Source of the DNA: a virus
IMG/VR virus record: IMGVR_UViG_3300037189_001779
Span: 1-27,888 of that record
Length of the DNA stretch: 27,888 nt
Direction: 5' to 3' (one strand)
The number at the start of each line of letters is the position of its first letter. Positions within the stretch are counted from its first letter, which is position 1. Positions 1 to 6,372 of the stretch are shown piece after piece. Under the pieces are notes generated by a model. It did not search any database and was not told where the DNA came from. It saw only the letters and a program-made list of their open reading frames with translations. Made by a program: the position numbers and the translations under genes.

Positions 1-624
1 GAAGCATTGTTTGTTAGTATTGGCAATCTAATTGGCAAACTATCAGCAAGCGAATTACAAGATAGGGGAGTATTAGCAAAGTGTCATGTTAACATTATTC
101 AACTTCAAGACCTAGTAGAATTTAGCAACTATCAAAGTGAACTTAAACATTTACTTGAGGATGCAACTAGACTTGATACTATCGCAGAACTGATAATGAA
201 TATTAAAGGTTCAGGGAACACACTCATACTGGTCGATAGAGTTAACGCAGGTAAGGAACTGATAGATAGATTACCGGGCGCAGTGTTCGTAAGCGGTGGT
301 ACTAAATTAACAGAAAGAAAAGAAGAATATGATGAATTTGCGACAAGTGATGACAAGGTGGCTGTTGCAACTTACGGTGTGGCTGCTGTGGGTATTAATA
401 TACCCCGTATCTTTAACCTTGTTCTTATTGAGCCTGGAAAAAGTTTCGTTCGAGTTATACAATCGATTGGTCGAGGTATCAGAAAAGCTGAGGACAAAGA
501 TTTCGTCCAAATCTGGGACATGACAAGTAGTTGTAAGTTTGCTAAGCGACATCTAACAAAGCGCAAAGAATTCTATAAGGATGCTTCCTATCCTTTTAGT
601 ATTGAAAAATTAAAATACAAGTGA
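1..624 (+). CDS. uvsW: UvsW-like SF2 DNA helicase, C-terminal part (5' end outside the window)
   Basis: The reading frame is open from base 1, so this is the 3' part of a longer gene; the TTG at base 7 is only the first possible start codon in view. What remains is the second RecA-like domain of a superfamily 2 helicase. Motif V is visible as VAVATYGVAAVGINIP and motif VI as QSIGRGIRK, which carries the arginine finger. The order TYGVAAVGI, then QSIGRGIRK, then IWD closely follows T4 UvsW. UvsW unwinds branched DNA and R-loops and drives the switch from origin-dependent to recombination-dependent replication. The Walker A and B motifs must lie upstream. The downstream gene has its own promoter overlapping the 3' end of this gene. 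Another phage SF2 helicase is possible but less likely. Confidence 0.82.
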   Translation, partial: EALFVSIGNLIGKLSASELQDRGVLAKCHVNIIQLQDLVEFSNYQSELKHLLEDATRLDTIAELIMNIKGSGNTLILVDRVNAGKELIDRLPGAVFVSGGTKLTERKEEYDEFATSDDKVAVATYGVAAVGINIPRIFNLVLIEPGKSFVRVIQSIGRGIRKAEDKDFVQIWDMTSSCKFAKRHLTKRKEFYKDASYPFSIEKLKYK

Positions 625-630
625 TATAAT
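602..630 (+). promoter_or_regulatory. sigma70-type promoter, predicted leaderless
   Basis: TTGAAA (602-607), a 17-bp spacer and a perfect TATAAT (625-630) form a strong sigma70-type promoter. Only 6 nt (AACAAC) separate the -10 box from the ATG at 637, so transcription would start at or next to that A. No Shine-Dalgarno sequence fits in this gap. The same TATAAT-N6-ATG arrangement recurs at 5398 and 11648. The promoter lies inside the end of the uvsW coding sequence. Confidence 0.65.
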
Positions 631-636
631 AACAAC

Positions 637-1137
637 ATGAAAATACTAACCTTAGATAACACAGTTTATAATTTAGAAACTCTACCGGAGGAAATAGATG
701 ATCTTAGATTTGCCATTCTTGACAACAGTAATCCTGCTAATGTTGACTACCACTATATACCTCTAATATTCTTAGAGAGTTTTAATAGTCCTGCATTAGT
801 ATTACGTGTTGCTGATAGAGTTATTAAGATGCCAGTAGATTGGCAAATACTTATCGGTGAACCTGAATTAGGTGATTTAGAAACGTTACCACTGACTAGT
901 ATCAATGATAGGGGATTCAAAGCATTTGAATTCAATCCATTAAGTAGTTTCAAGCCCACATTCTGCGATATAGAAATATTAGATATATACCATGATGTTA
1001 GTTGGTATGCTCCTAGATTAAAAAACGGGCAGTTCTTATGTATTCCGATTGATGACACACCTAAACCAAGATGTGTTTATTTTGTAAAAGAAATTAGTAG
1101 AAACTGTGAGATTGTAGACTATAGACAGGCATTCTAA
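637..1137 (+). CDS. hypothetical protein, 166 aa, in replication cluster
   Basis: I do not recognise this protein. It is soluble and slightly acidic, with no signal peptide, membrane segment or clear catalytic motif. The C-terminal third has a conserved-looking, aromatic-rich stretch (DVSWYAPRLKNGQF) and ends near VYFVKEI. The ATG at 637 is set by the promoter 6 nt upstream. The stop overlaps the next start as TAATG, so translation is probably coupled to the gp62-like gene. Its place between uvsW and a clamp-loader subunit suggests a DNA-replication or regulatory role, but this is inferred from position only. Confidence 0.75.
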   Translation: MKILTLDNTVYNLETLPEEIDDLRFAILDNSNPANVDYHYIPLIFLESFNSPALVLRVADRVIKMPVDWQILIGEPELGDLETLPLTSINDRGFKAFEFNPLSSFKPTFCDIEILDIYHDVSWYAPRLKNGQFLCIPIDDTPKPRCVYFVKEISRNCEIVDYRQAF

Positions 1138-1727
1138 TGGCAAAAAAAGAAAAACTTAGTGCTGATGAAAAGTTCACTGACGTGGACTTTCCATTGTTTC
1201 CTGCACTAGAAGCATTAGATAGAAAAGATTATGGTTGGTATGACAGACTAACAGTAGAACAACAGAAAGGATTTACTCCTTTCATGCTAATGACTTGGAT
1301 GAGTACAATTCAGGGTAATGCAGATTTACAACGATACTATATACAAAGCACAACTTATGCTGCAAATAAGCACATGTTTAATGATACAATTATGGATCAT
1401 AAAAAATTACAGTGGTTAATGTTATGTGCAATCAGTCCTGGCCTGGGAAAGCAATATCACAAGTATCTACCACAGATTAAACGTAAAGTTTCATTATTGC
1501 AAGAGCCAGCAAAGTTAAGTGATATTAAAGATTATTTTAAAAAAGTATATCCTAAAACTGATGATGAAACAATTGCAGCAGTAGGCGAAGAATATACTAG
1601 AGTACAGAAACGGAAGTTTTATTTAGCTCAGCAGTTCCCTGAATTGAAACACGAAGATATTGAACTATTAAATGAATTAGTTACTGACGAAGATATTAAG
1701 AAGTATGAAGAAGATAGAGGCAACTAA
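1137..1727 (+). CDS. 62: probable sliding-clamp loader small subunit (gp62-like)
   Basis: At 196 aa this matches T4 gp62 (187 aa). Gp62 binds the gp44 AAA+ tetramer and helps load the gp45 clamp onto primer-template DNA. The resemblance is in pattern, not in a short motif. A segment beginning GFTPFMLMTWMS is followed by an N-x2-M element and a helix ending QWLMLCAISPGLGKQYHKYL. This parallels the PECMPAVYAMN to FNYLMAAVPRGKRYGKW order in T4 gp62. A lysine- and glutamate-rich C-terminus follows. The gene is coupled by TAATG to the upstream gene and overlaps the zinc-finger gene by 23 nt. The gp44 and gp45 genes are not in the window. The call rests on remembered family sequences. Confidence 0.62.
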   Translation: MAKKEKLSADEKFTDVDFPLFPALEALDRKDYGWYDRLTVEQQKGFTPFMLMTWMSTIQGNADLQRYYIQSTTYAANKHMFNDTIMDHKKLQWLMLCAISPGLGKQYHKYLPQIKRKVSLLQEPAKLSDIKDYFKKVYPKTDDETIAAVGEEYTRVQKRKFYLAQQFPELKHEDIELLNELVTDEDIKKYEEDRGN

Positions 1728-2397
1728 GTTTGGATGTGAATTTTGTAAACGTGAGTTTGTACGTGAAAGTACCATGCTCAAGCATATCTGTGAGTATAAG
1801 CATCGTTGGTTAGATCGTGACCGCAGAGGTAATCAGATTGGCTTTCAGAGTTTTGTACAGTTCTATCAAAAGCACAGTGCAAGTAAGAAATTAAAAACCT
1901 ATGAAGAATTTATTAAAAGTGCATATTATATTGCATTTATTAAGTTTGGGTCATATTGTTTAGAAGTTAATTGTGTCAATGTTCCTAGACTAGTAGATTT
2001 TTATCTTAAAGAAAACATCAAACTAGATAATTGGACAAGTGACACTAACTATACAAAGTTTTTAATTGAATACATGAAATCTGAGAATCCAATAGATGCT
2101 GTAGAAAGGTCTATGCAATTCTGTGCTGATAAAGCAATCGAAGAAAAGATTCAACCAAATGACTATCTACGATATGGTAATCGTAATAAAATTTGCTATG
2201 CTATAACTAGTGGAAGAATTAGTCCATGGGTATTGTATCAAAGTGAAAGTGGTGTTAAACTATTGGATGAATTATCAGAAGATTTGATTAAAATGATCTA
2301 TGATTATATAAATCCAGTACAATGGGCAGTAAAGTTTAGTAAAGATACTGAAAACGTTGAATTAGTTAAACAAGTTCTAACATTGGCAAGATGGTAG
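1705..2397 (+). CDS. C2H2-type zinc-finger protein, 230 aa, function unknown
   Basis: The N-terminus carries a clear zinc-finger pattern: C11-x2-C14-x12-H27-x5-H33, with C29 as an alternative ligand and the finger-like spacing REFVRESTMLKH in between. The remaining 190 residues are mostly helical and unfamiliar, with an aromatic-rich segment (KSAYYIAFIKFGSYCLEV) and conserved-looking PNDYLRYGNRNK and ISPWVLY stretches. There is no signal peptide or membrane helix. The gene starts inside the end of the gp62-like gene and its stop overlaps the next start, so the cluster is translationally coupled. A nucleic-acid-binding role in replication or late transcription is plausible from the finger and the neighbours, but is not shown. 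Confidence 0.75.
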   Translation: MKKIEATKFGCEFCKREFVRESTMLKHICEYKHRWLDRDRRGNQIGFQSFVQFYQKHSASKKLKTYEEFIKSAYYIAFIKFGSYCLEVNCVNVPRLVDFYLKENIKLDNWTSDTNYTKFLIEYMKSENPIDAVERSMQFCADKAIEEKIQPNDYLRYGNRNKICYAITSGRISPWVLYQSESGVKLLDELSEDLIKMIYDYINPVQWAVKFSKDTENVELVKQVLTLARW

Positions 2398-2624
2398 AGA
2401 ATAGACAAAGATTTATAGTAGGTCCTAAACTAGCTAAACACTCAGAAATGGGTCTATGGGTACTGTTAGCAGATTACATGTACTGGGGACAAGAAACAAC
2501 ATTAGATGAATTGCATGATTGGTGTGAAAAGTATCTTAGTAAAGGCAAAGATGCAATACAAGGATCAATCATACAATTTGCAACTGAACAAGAATTATCA
2601 TTTTTTATATTACGATGGAGTTAA
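2391..2624 (+). CDS. small hypothetical protein, 77 aa
   Basis: The ATG at 2391 lies within the last codons of the zinc-finger gene, a typical coupled overlap. The protein has an aromatic-rich core (GLWVLLADYMYWGQE) followed by an amphipathic helical part (ELHDWCEKYLSKGKDA) and ends in FFILRWS. It has no recognised motif, no signal peptide and no convincing membrane segment. It is probably a small soluble accessory protein of the replication cluster. Confidence 0.6.
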   Translation: MVENRQRFIVGPKLAKHSEMGLWVLLADYMYWGQETTLDELHDWCEKYLSKGKDAIQGSIIQFATEQELSFFILRWS

Positions 2625-2625
2625 T

Positions 2626-2805
2626 ATGGAATTAATGACTTGGATATTATTAGTTTATCAACTAACAGAAAATCCATATGGCATGAAACTTGAATATAAG
2701 CAAGAGTTTGCTAATCATGCTACATGTATTGCAGAGATACCTAAATACGTGCATAAAGATAAAATGGTATTCTGTGCATTAAAAAGAGAGGATGTAAAGG
2801 AATAA
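2626..2805 (+). CDS. small protein with hydrophobic N-terminus, 59 aa (paralogue of the next gene)
   Basis: The ATG at 2626 is preferred over more upstream in-frame starts because GGAG (2617-2620) lies 5 nt before it and the previous gene stops at 2624. The protein begins MELMTWILLVYQLT, a short hydrophobic stretch that could be a signal anchor, followed by a polar, charged tail with two cysteines (ATCIAEI and VFCALK). The next gene has the same layout, so the two look like a tandem duplication. The function is unknown. A membrane-associated host-takeover peptide is one possibility. Confidence 0.62.
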   Translation: MELMTWILLVYQLTENPYGMKLEYKQEFANHATCIAEIPKYVHKDKMVFCALKREDVKE

Positions 2806-2807
2806 TT

Positions 2808-3023
2808 ATGGAAGCAATTACATGGACACTAGTGGTATATCTGTTGACACCAACATTGATGCAAACAGTTAGTACAGAAAGTTACCCGACAATGGAAACT
2901 TGTATGGCAGCAGGTGACAAAATAATTCGTAGTAATAAAGAAAAAGCAAACTCATACATGACCACATGTACAGCAGTTTATCCTAAAGAAAAATCACTAG
3001 ACGAAATAGAAAATGGCAAATGA
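2808..3023 (+). CDS. small protein with hydrophobic N-terminus, 71 aa (paralogue of the previous gene)
   Basis: The start follows the previous stop by 2 nt and has AAGGA (2797-2801) as a ribosome-binding site. The protein begins MEAITWTLVVYLLT, matching the preceding protein in the pattern ME-x2-TW-x-L-x-VY-x-LT. It also has two widely spaced cysteines (METCMAAG and MTTCTAV) and a lysine-rich tail. It may be a membrane-inserted or exported peptide. It overlaps the exonuclease gene by 11 nt. The function is unknown. Confidence 0.62.
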   Translation: MEAITWTLVVYLLTPTLMQTVSTESYPTMETCMAAGDKIIRSNKEKANSYMTTCTAVYPKEKSLDEIENGK

Positions 3024-3558
3024 TATTATGCTGGATATTGAAAGTTTAGACACAAGTCCTTATTGTGTTATACTTACTATTGGTGCAGTCAGATTCGATC
3101 CTAAAGGTACAGGTGTAGTTGAGAAACTAGAACTACGTCCTACTATTGATGAACAAACAGAAATTTATAATAGAGTTATAAATGATGATACAATTCGTTG
3201 GTGGAGTACACAAAATCCTGCAGCATTAGAAGAAGCTATGGGTGATCAGGGTCGCATATCATTTAAAGATGCAATGGAACAACTATATAAGTTTTGTTGG
3301 AACCGTCGTGCAGTATGGAGTAATGGTGCAGCATTTGATTGTGTTGCAATGGAAACAGCGTGGCAGCAATTAGATATGCGTATACCATGGCCCTTCTATA
3401 CAGTTAGAGATACAAGAACATTGTATGAAATTGCAGGTGTTAAACTTAAAGACGGCGGGCATGTTACTAGTCATAAAGCGGTAGAAGATGCAGAGCGTCA
3501 GGCTATTGTTGTGCAAGAAGCATATAAGAAATTAATGAAAGCAGGATTTATGCGATGA
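3013..3558 (+). CDS. dexA: DEDDh 3'-5' exonuclease, DexA / Rv2179c-like
   Basis: This 181-residue protein has the complete DEDDh exonuclease signature: D8 and E10 in MLDIESL, D109 in GAAFDC, D133 in VRDTRT, and H154 with D159 in SHKAVEDA. The stretch TIRWWSTQNPAA resembles TIEWWKNQSPEA in T4 DexA, which removes nucleotides from 3' ends of DNA. The family also includes Rv2179c-like exoribonucleases and the fold of the epsilon proofreading subunit, so RNA is a possible substrate. It is shorter than T4 DexA (227 aa), but all catalytic residues are present. Its stop and the start of the next gene overlap as ATGA, coupling it to the polymerase-III-alpha-like protein. Confidence 0.85.
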   Translation: MANDIMLDIESLDTSPYCVILTIGAVRFDPKGTGVVEKLELRPTIDEQTEIYNRVINDDTIRWWSTQNPAALEEAMGDQGRISFKDAMEQLYKFCWNRRAVWSNGAAFDCVAMETAWQQLDMRIPWPFYTVRDTRTLYEIAGVKLKDGGHVTSHKAVEDAERQAIVVQEAYKKLMKAGFMR

Positions 3559-4136
3559 ATTTTGATATTGATATTGACTTTGGTGATCGTAGTAAAGTAC
3601 TTGAAGTAATCAAGTGCATACCTGCAGCCATGCGCAATGTCAAGCCTATGCGTAAACATAACACTGGTGTTTATGTAACAGAAGTTCCATATGATCCTAT
3701 CAATGACATGGCTAGTATTGATTATACTGAGGCAGAACAACGTGGGTATATGAAATTAGACTTGTTGAACGTTCATGTGTATGACAAGATTAATTCAGAA
3801 ATGGAATTGATTGAAAATATGCGTGAACCTAATTGGGCAAAGTTAAAAGAAAAAGATTTTGTAGAATCATTGATTCACTTAGGTAATCAATTTGCTACAA
3901 TTCAAAAGATGCCTGAACCTATAGATAGTATACCTAGACTAGCAATGTTTTTAGCAATTATTCGTCCTGGTAAAAAGCATTTAATTGGATCAACTTGGGC
4001 AGAGATAGCTAAAACTGTGTGGGAAAAGAATGAAGATGGATATAGCTTTAAGAAAGCACATGCAATAAGTTATGCATGGTTAGTTGCTGTACATATGAAT
4101 CTGTTAGAATCTAAGGCATCCGACGCACAAGAGTAA
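3555..4136 (+). CDS. compact protein resembling the palm/fingers core of bacterial DNA polymerase III alpha (DnaE/PolC type)
   Basis: This 193-residue protein lines up in order with landmarks of C-family polymerases. DIDIDFGDR (4-12) corresponds to the DFDVDF motif of E. coli alpha, which holds catalytic D401 and D403. HNTGVYV (35-41) corresponds to the HAGGVVI segment. YMKLDLL (65-71), with D69, corresponds to VKFDFLG with catalytic D555. FLAIIRPGKK (132-141) corresponds to LVALFRPGP. YSFKKAHAISYAW (163-175) corresponds to YGFNKSHSAAYAL. All three catalytic aspartates therefore seem to be kept, while the PHP domain, most of the fingers, the beta-binding region and the C-terminal domains are absent. 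DnaE alpha subunits are usually about 1000 aa or more. It is translationally coupled to the DEDDh exonuclease. Whether it polymerises, binds primer ends or acts as a decoy is unknown. Confidence 0.65.
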   Translation: MNFDIDIDFGDRSKVLEVIKCIPAAMRNVKPMRKHNTGVYVTEVPYDPINDMASIDYTEAEQRGYMKLDLLNVHVYDKINSEMELIENMREPNWAKLKEKDFVESLIHLGNQFATIQKMPEPIDSIPRLAMFLAIIRPGKKHLIGSTWAEIAKTVWEKNEDGYSFKKAHAISYAWLVAVHMNLLESKASDAQE

Positions 4137-4491
4137 TACTACGTCTTTTGGTTTTCTTTTTACTTAATTCGCTGATGCTACATATTGGTCCATGAATTAT
4201 ATCTAAGCTCTTATTATTAAAAGTCCTTAAATAGGGCTTGAAAGTAATCCATTCTTCTTTTAAGAACATATTGATTGGAATTAGTCTGTTTGATTCCCAC
4301 CACCAAACTTCACCTAATTCTAGGAACTTCTCTTTTAATTGGGGCTGAATAATAGAACCATAGTCGTATATTGTAGTTACGATGTCATCACGGTTTTGGA
4401 TGATTCCCACATAGTCCTGTCCCGAATAGGAGCAGACTGTTATGAATGGGTGATTCTCTGATAGTCGTTTGAAAAACTCGTTATGTATCAT
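4111..4491 (-). CDS. hypothetical protein, 126 aa, convergent minus-strand gene
   Basis: This is a single minus-strand gene whose 3' end overlaps the 3' end of the polymerase-like gene by 26 bp. The protein is rich in aromatic residues (GEVWWWESNRLIPINMF) and has a small beta-rich N-terminal half (ITVCSYSGQDYVGIIQNRDD), which could be an Sm/SH3-like barrel, and a basic C-terminus (SKKKTKRRS). There is no signal peptide. No good Shine-Dalgarno sequence precedes the ATG; a TATAAA lies 5 nt upstream on the minus strand, so it too may be leaderless. The function is unknown. Confidence 0.7.
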   Translation of the reverse strand: MIHNEFFKRLSENHPFITVCSYSGQDYVGIIQNRDDIVTTIYDYGSIIQPQLKEKFLELGEVWWWESNRLIPINMFLKEEWITFKPYLRTFNNKSLDIIHGPICSISELSKKKTKRRSITLVRRMP

Positions 4492-4498
4492 TGTTTTT

Positions 4499-4514
4499 TA
4501 TATCTTCGGATATA
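4499..4514 (+). terminator. hairpin with C(UUCG)G tetraloop, likely plus-strand terminator or processing hairpin
   Basis: TATATC-TTCG-GATATA is a perfect 6-bp stem closed by the unusually stable C(UUCG)G loop, followed by an AT-rich stretch (TTTATT). UUCG hairpins are a known hallmark of T4 intercistronic and terminator sites. It would block plus-strand readthrough between the replication cluster and the structural gene at 4603. It also sits in the promoter region of the minus-strand gene starting at 4491. Confidence 0.55.
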
Positions 4515-4577
4515 TTTATTGAATAAACCTATCCAAAATATTTTATTTTTATAGGTCATAGCTTATTTAGTAGGGAA

Positions 4578-4594
4578 TAAATAAAATAAAGGAG
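4578..4594 (+). promoter_or_regulatory. late-type promoter element and ribosome-binding site for the 4603 gene
   Basis: TAAATA at 4578-4583, within AATAAATAAAAT, matches the core of the T4-type late promoter element. A strong AAAGGAG (4588-4594) follows, 8 nt before the GTG at 4603, and decides that start. The spacing from element to start (19 nt) is close to that at other late genes here. The surrounding DNA is very AT-rich, so the element alone is weak evidence. Confidence 0.45.
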
Positions 4595-4602
4595 CCAATT
4601 CT

Positions 4603-5349
4603 GTGTATTCAACACCATTATATTTTTTCAAACCCAGACAGATTGTAGTACTTTATTCGGGCACCTCATCTAGGAGATATCAAATCGTGTACGCCAAAAA
4701 TCTTACTTTAAACCGTGGAGTTGATAATCAACTACAATTTCAATTTCTGGACCAAGAACAGAAGAAAATAGACATCACTGGTAAAACATTGAGTTTCAGA
4801 CTATTGAATTATGACGGCACTCAGATATTACTTAGAAAAGCCCTAGATGCATTTCTCCCGTTAACTGGATTAGCTAATCTAACTTTAAGTAGCTCTGAAC
4901 TCATCAATATCAACCCACAACTTTGTAGTTATAGTTTAGAGATAGATGACGGTTCATTAAATCTTCCGGTGTTCACTAATAGTGAAGCAAGCGCACGAGG
5001 AACAATTAGTGTAGTTGATAGTGTACTTCCAAAACACATACCATCTATGCCTGTTGAAATACCAACACATCAAACTGTAGCTAATACAGGTACTACATAT
5101 TATAGTAGCGTGATTGGAATGAACGGAACCAGTTTAATGACATTCCAACCATATTTGGATGAATACTCAGGTAACATTGTAATCCAAGGTTCAACTAGTA
5201 TAGACAATGGTTGGTATGATGTTGATACTATTGGGACTTTTGCTAATGATTCTTCAACCACTTCCTTTAGTGTTGAAGGATTTCATCCTTATGTAAGACT
5301 ACAATTCAATAGCACTGCGGGAAATGTCGCTAACATTTTAGTCAGATAA
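4603..5349 (+). CDS. virion structural protein with BppU-N-like domain
   Basis: The GTG start is fixed by AAAGGAG 8 nt upstream. Residues about 33-140 show the pattern of phage baseplate-upper-protein N-terminal domains: a strand with LTLNRGVDNQLQFQFLD, then ITGKTLSFRLLNYDGT, an acyl/proline-poor middle, and a strand ending in a SARGTISVVD-type segment. The C-terminal 70 residues (IDNGWYDVDTIG to GFHPYVRLQFNS) look like a small beta-sandwich of the type found at the ends of marine T4-like virion proteins. It is likely part of the baseplate or tail fibre network. A late-type element lies upstream. The exact structural position cannot be told from sequence. Confidence 0.6.
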   Translation: MYSTPLYFFKPRQIVVLYSGTSSRRYQIVYAKNLTLNRGVDNQLQFQFLDQEQKKIDITGKTLSFRLLNYDGTQILLRKALDAFLPLTGLANLTLSSSELININPQLCSYSLEIDDGSLNLPVFTNSEASARGTISVVDSVLPKHIPSMPVEIPTHQTVANTGTTYYSSVIGMNGTSLMTFQPYLDEYSGNIVIQGSTSIDNGWYDVDTIGTFANDSSTTSFSVEGFHPYVRLQFNSTAGNVANILVR

Positions 5350-5361
5350 ACTACCAAACTG

Positions 5362-5399
5362 TTACTATTTTGACATTGTATATGTTATAATTATAACAT
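5362..5399 (+). promoter_or_regulatory. primase promoter with 18-bp perfect palindrome, predicted leaderless
   Basis: TATAAT (5386-5391) ends exactly 6 nt before the primase ATG at 5398. A weak -35-like TTACTA (5362-5367) lies 18 bp upstream, while a perfect TTGACA (5370-5375) is only 10 bp away and badly spaced. ATGTTATAATTATAACAT (5382-5399) is an exact 18-bp palindrome covering the -10 box and the start codon. It could be an operator or a hairpin at the transcript 5' end. The region shares the words TTTGACA and ATGTTATAAT with the 11648 promoter. Confidence 0.55.
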
Positions 5400-6372
5400 G
5401 TTTGATATTCTGTCGGTCGTTCCTAATAAGAAAAAACTAACGTCAAGTGGATGGTATAGCTTTAATGCTATCTGCTGTCACCATAATGGACACAACCCTG
5501 ATAAACGTCAACGCGGTGGTATTCGTATAGAAGGAAACAAATGGACATATCACTGCTTCAATTGCAATTATAGTTGTGGCTTTGAATTAGGACATAATAT
5601 AAGCGACCGCACAAGAGAACTATTGAGATGGTGCGGAATAGATGACCAACAAATCTTACGCTGGAATTTAGAAAGTTTACAGAATAAAGATTTATTAGAT
5701 TTCACTAAGAAGTTTAAGAAAGAAAGACCAGTTGAATTTGCAGCTAAAAAACTTCCTGAATACGCAGAGATATTAGATGACACTAATCCTAAACATAAAG
5801 TTTATGTAGATTATTTGATTAAACGATGTGTTGATTATAAATCATTTGATTTTTACGTAACTCCAGATGATACAGGAAGAAATGCTAATAGAGTAATTAT
5901 ACCATACACATATCACAAAGAGATTGTGGGTAACACTAGCAGATTCTTAGATACTAGAATACCTAAGTATATTAATGACCAACAGCCTGGTTATGTGTTT
6001 GGATATGACCAACAGAAAGCTGATTGGCAAATATGTATCCTAACAGAAGGTATCTTTGACGCCCTATCAATTCAGGGCTGTGCAATTATGCATAGTGATA
6101 TAAGTCCTGAACAAGCAAAGATGCTAAGACAATTGAACAGACATATTATATTTGTACCAGATCAAGATAAAGCAGGACTAGCATTATGTGACAAAGCATT
6201 AGAATTAGGATATAGTGTAAGCATTCCTGTTTGGCACGATGACATTAAAGATTTAAATGATGCAGTAATTAAATATGGAAAATTGCCTACATTGTTAAGT
6301 ATATTGCAGGCAGCTACTACGAGCAAAATAAAAATAGAAATGCAAAGGAAAAAGATTGTTAAAGGAATATAA
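5398..6372 (+). CDS. 61: DNA primase, gp61-like (zinc-binding plus TOPRIM)
   Basis: At 324 residues it is close to T4 gp61 (342 aa). The N-terminal zinc-binding region has cysteine/histidine ligands at C26, C27, H28/H29 and then H52, C53, C56 and C60 (YHCFNCNYSC). The TOPRIM catalytic fold has its glutamate in ILTEGIFDAL (E217, D221), the DxD-type motif in FVPDQDKAG (D255, D257), and acidic residues in DDIKDLNDA (281-289). It makes RNA primers for lagging-strand synthesis and works with the helicase encoded immediately downstream, whose start lies inside the end of this gene. The ATG at 5398 is chosen because the TATAAT promoter sits 6 nt before it. Confidence 0.88.
   Translation: MFDILSVVPNKKKLTSSGWYSFNAICCHHNGHNPDKRQRGGIRIEGNKWTYHCFNCNYSCGFELGHNISDRTRELLRWCGIDDQQILRWNLESLQNKDLLDFTKKFKKERPVEFAAKKLPEYAEILDDTNPKHKVYVDYLIKRCVDYKSFDFYVTPDDTGRNANRVIIPYTYHKEIVGNTSRFLDTRIPKYINDQQPGYVFGYDQQKADWQICILTEGIFDALSIQGCAIMHSDISPEQAKMLRQLNRHIIFVPDQDKAGLALCDKALELGYSVSIPVWHDDIKDLNDAVIKYGKLPTLLSILQAATTSKIKIEMQRKKIVKGI

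Noticed and set aside
2506-2805. A 99-residue version of the 2626 protein starting at 2506
   Set aside because: It would overlap most of the 2391 gene, and the internal ATG at 2626 has a good ribosome-binding site and gives a protein matching its neighbour.
5370-5391. TTGACA and TATAAT before the primase read as one standard promoter
   Set aside because: Only 10 bp separate them, far from the required 16-18 bp; a weaker TTACTA at 18 bp is the better -35 candidate. The TTGACA at 11624 has the same problem with 6 bp.
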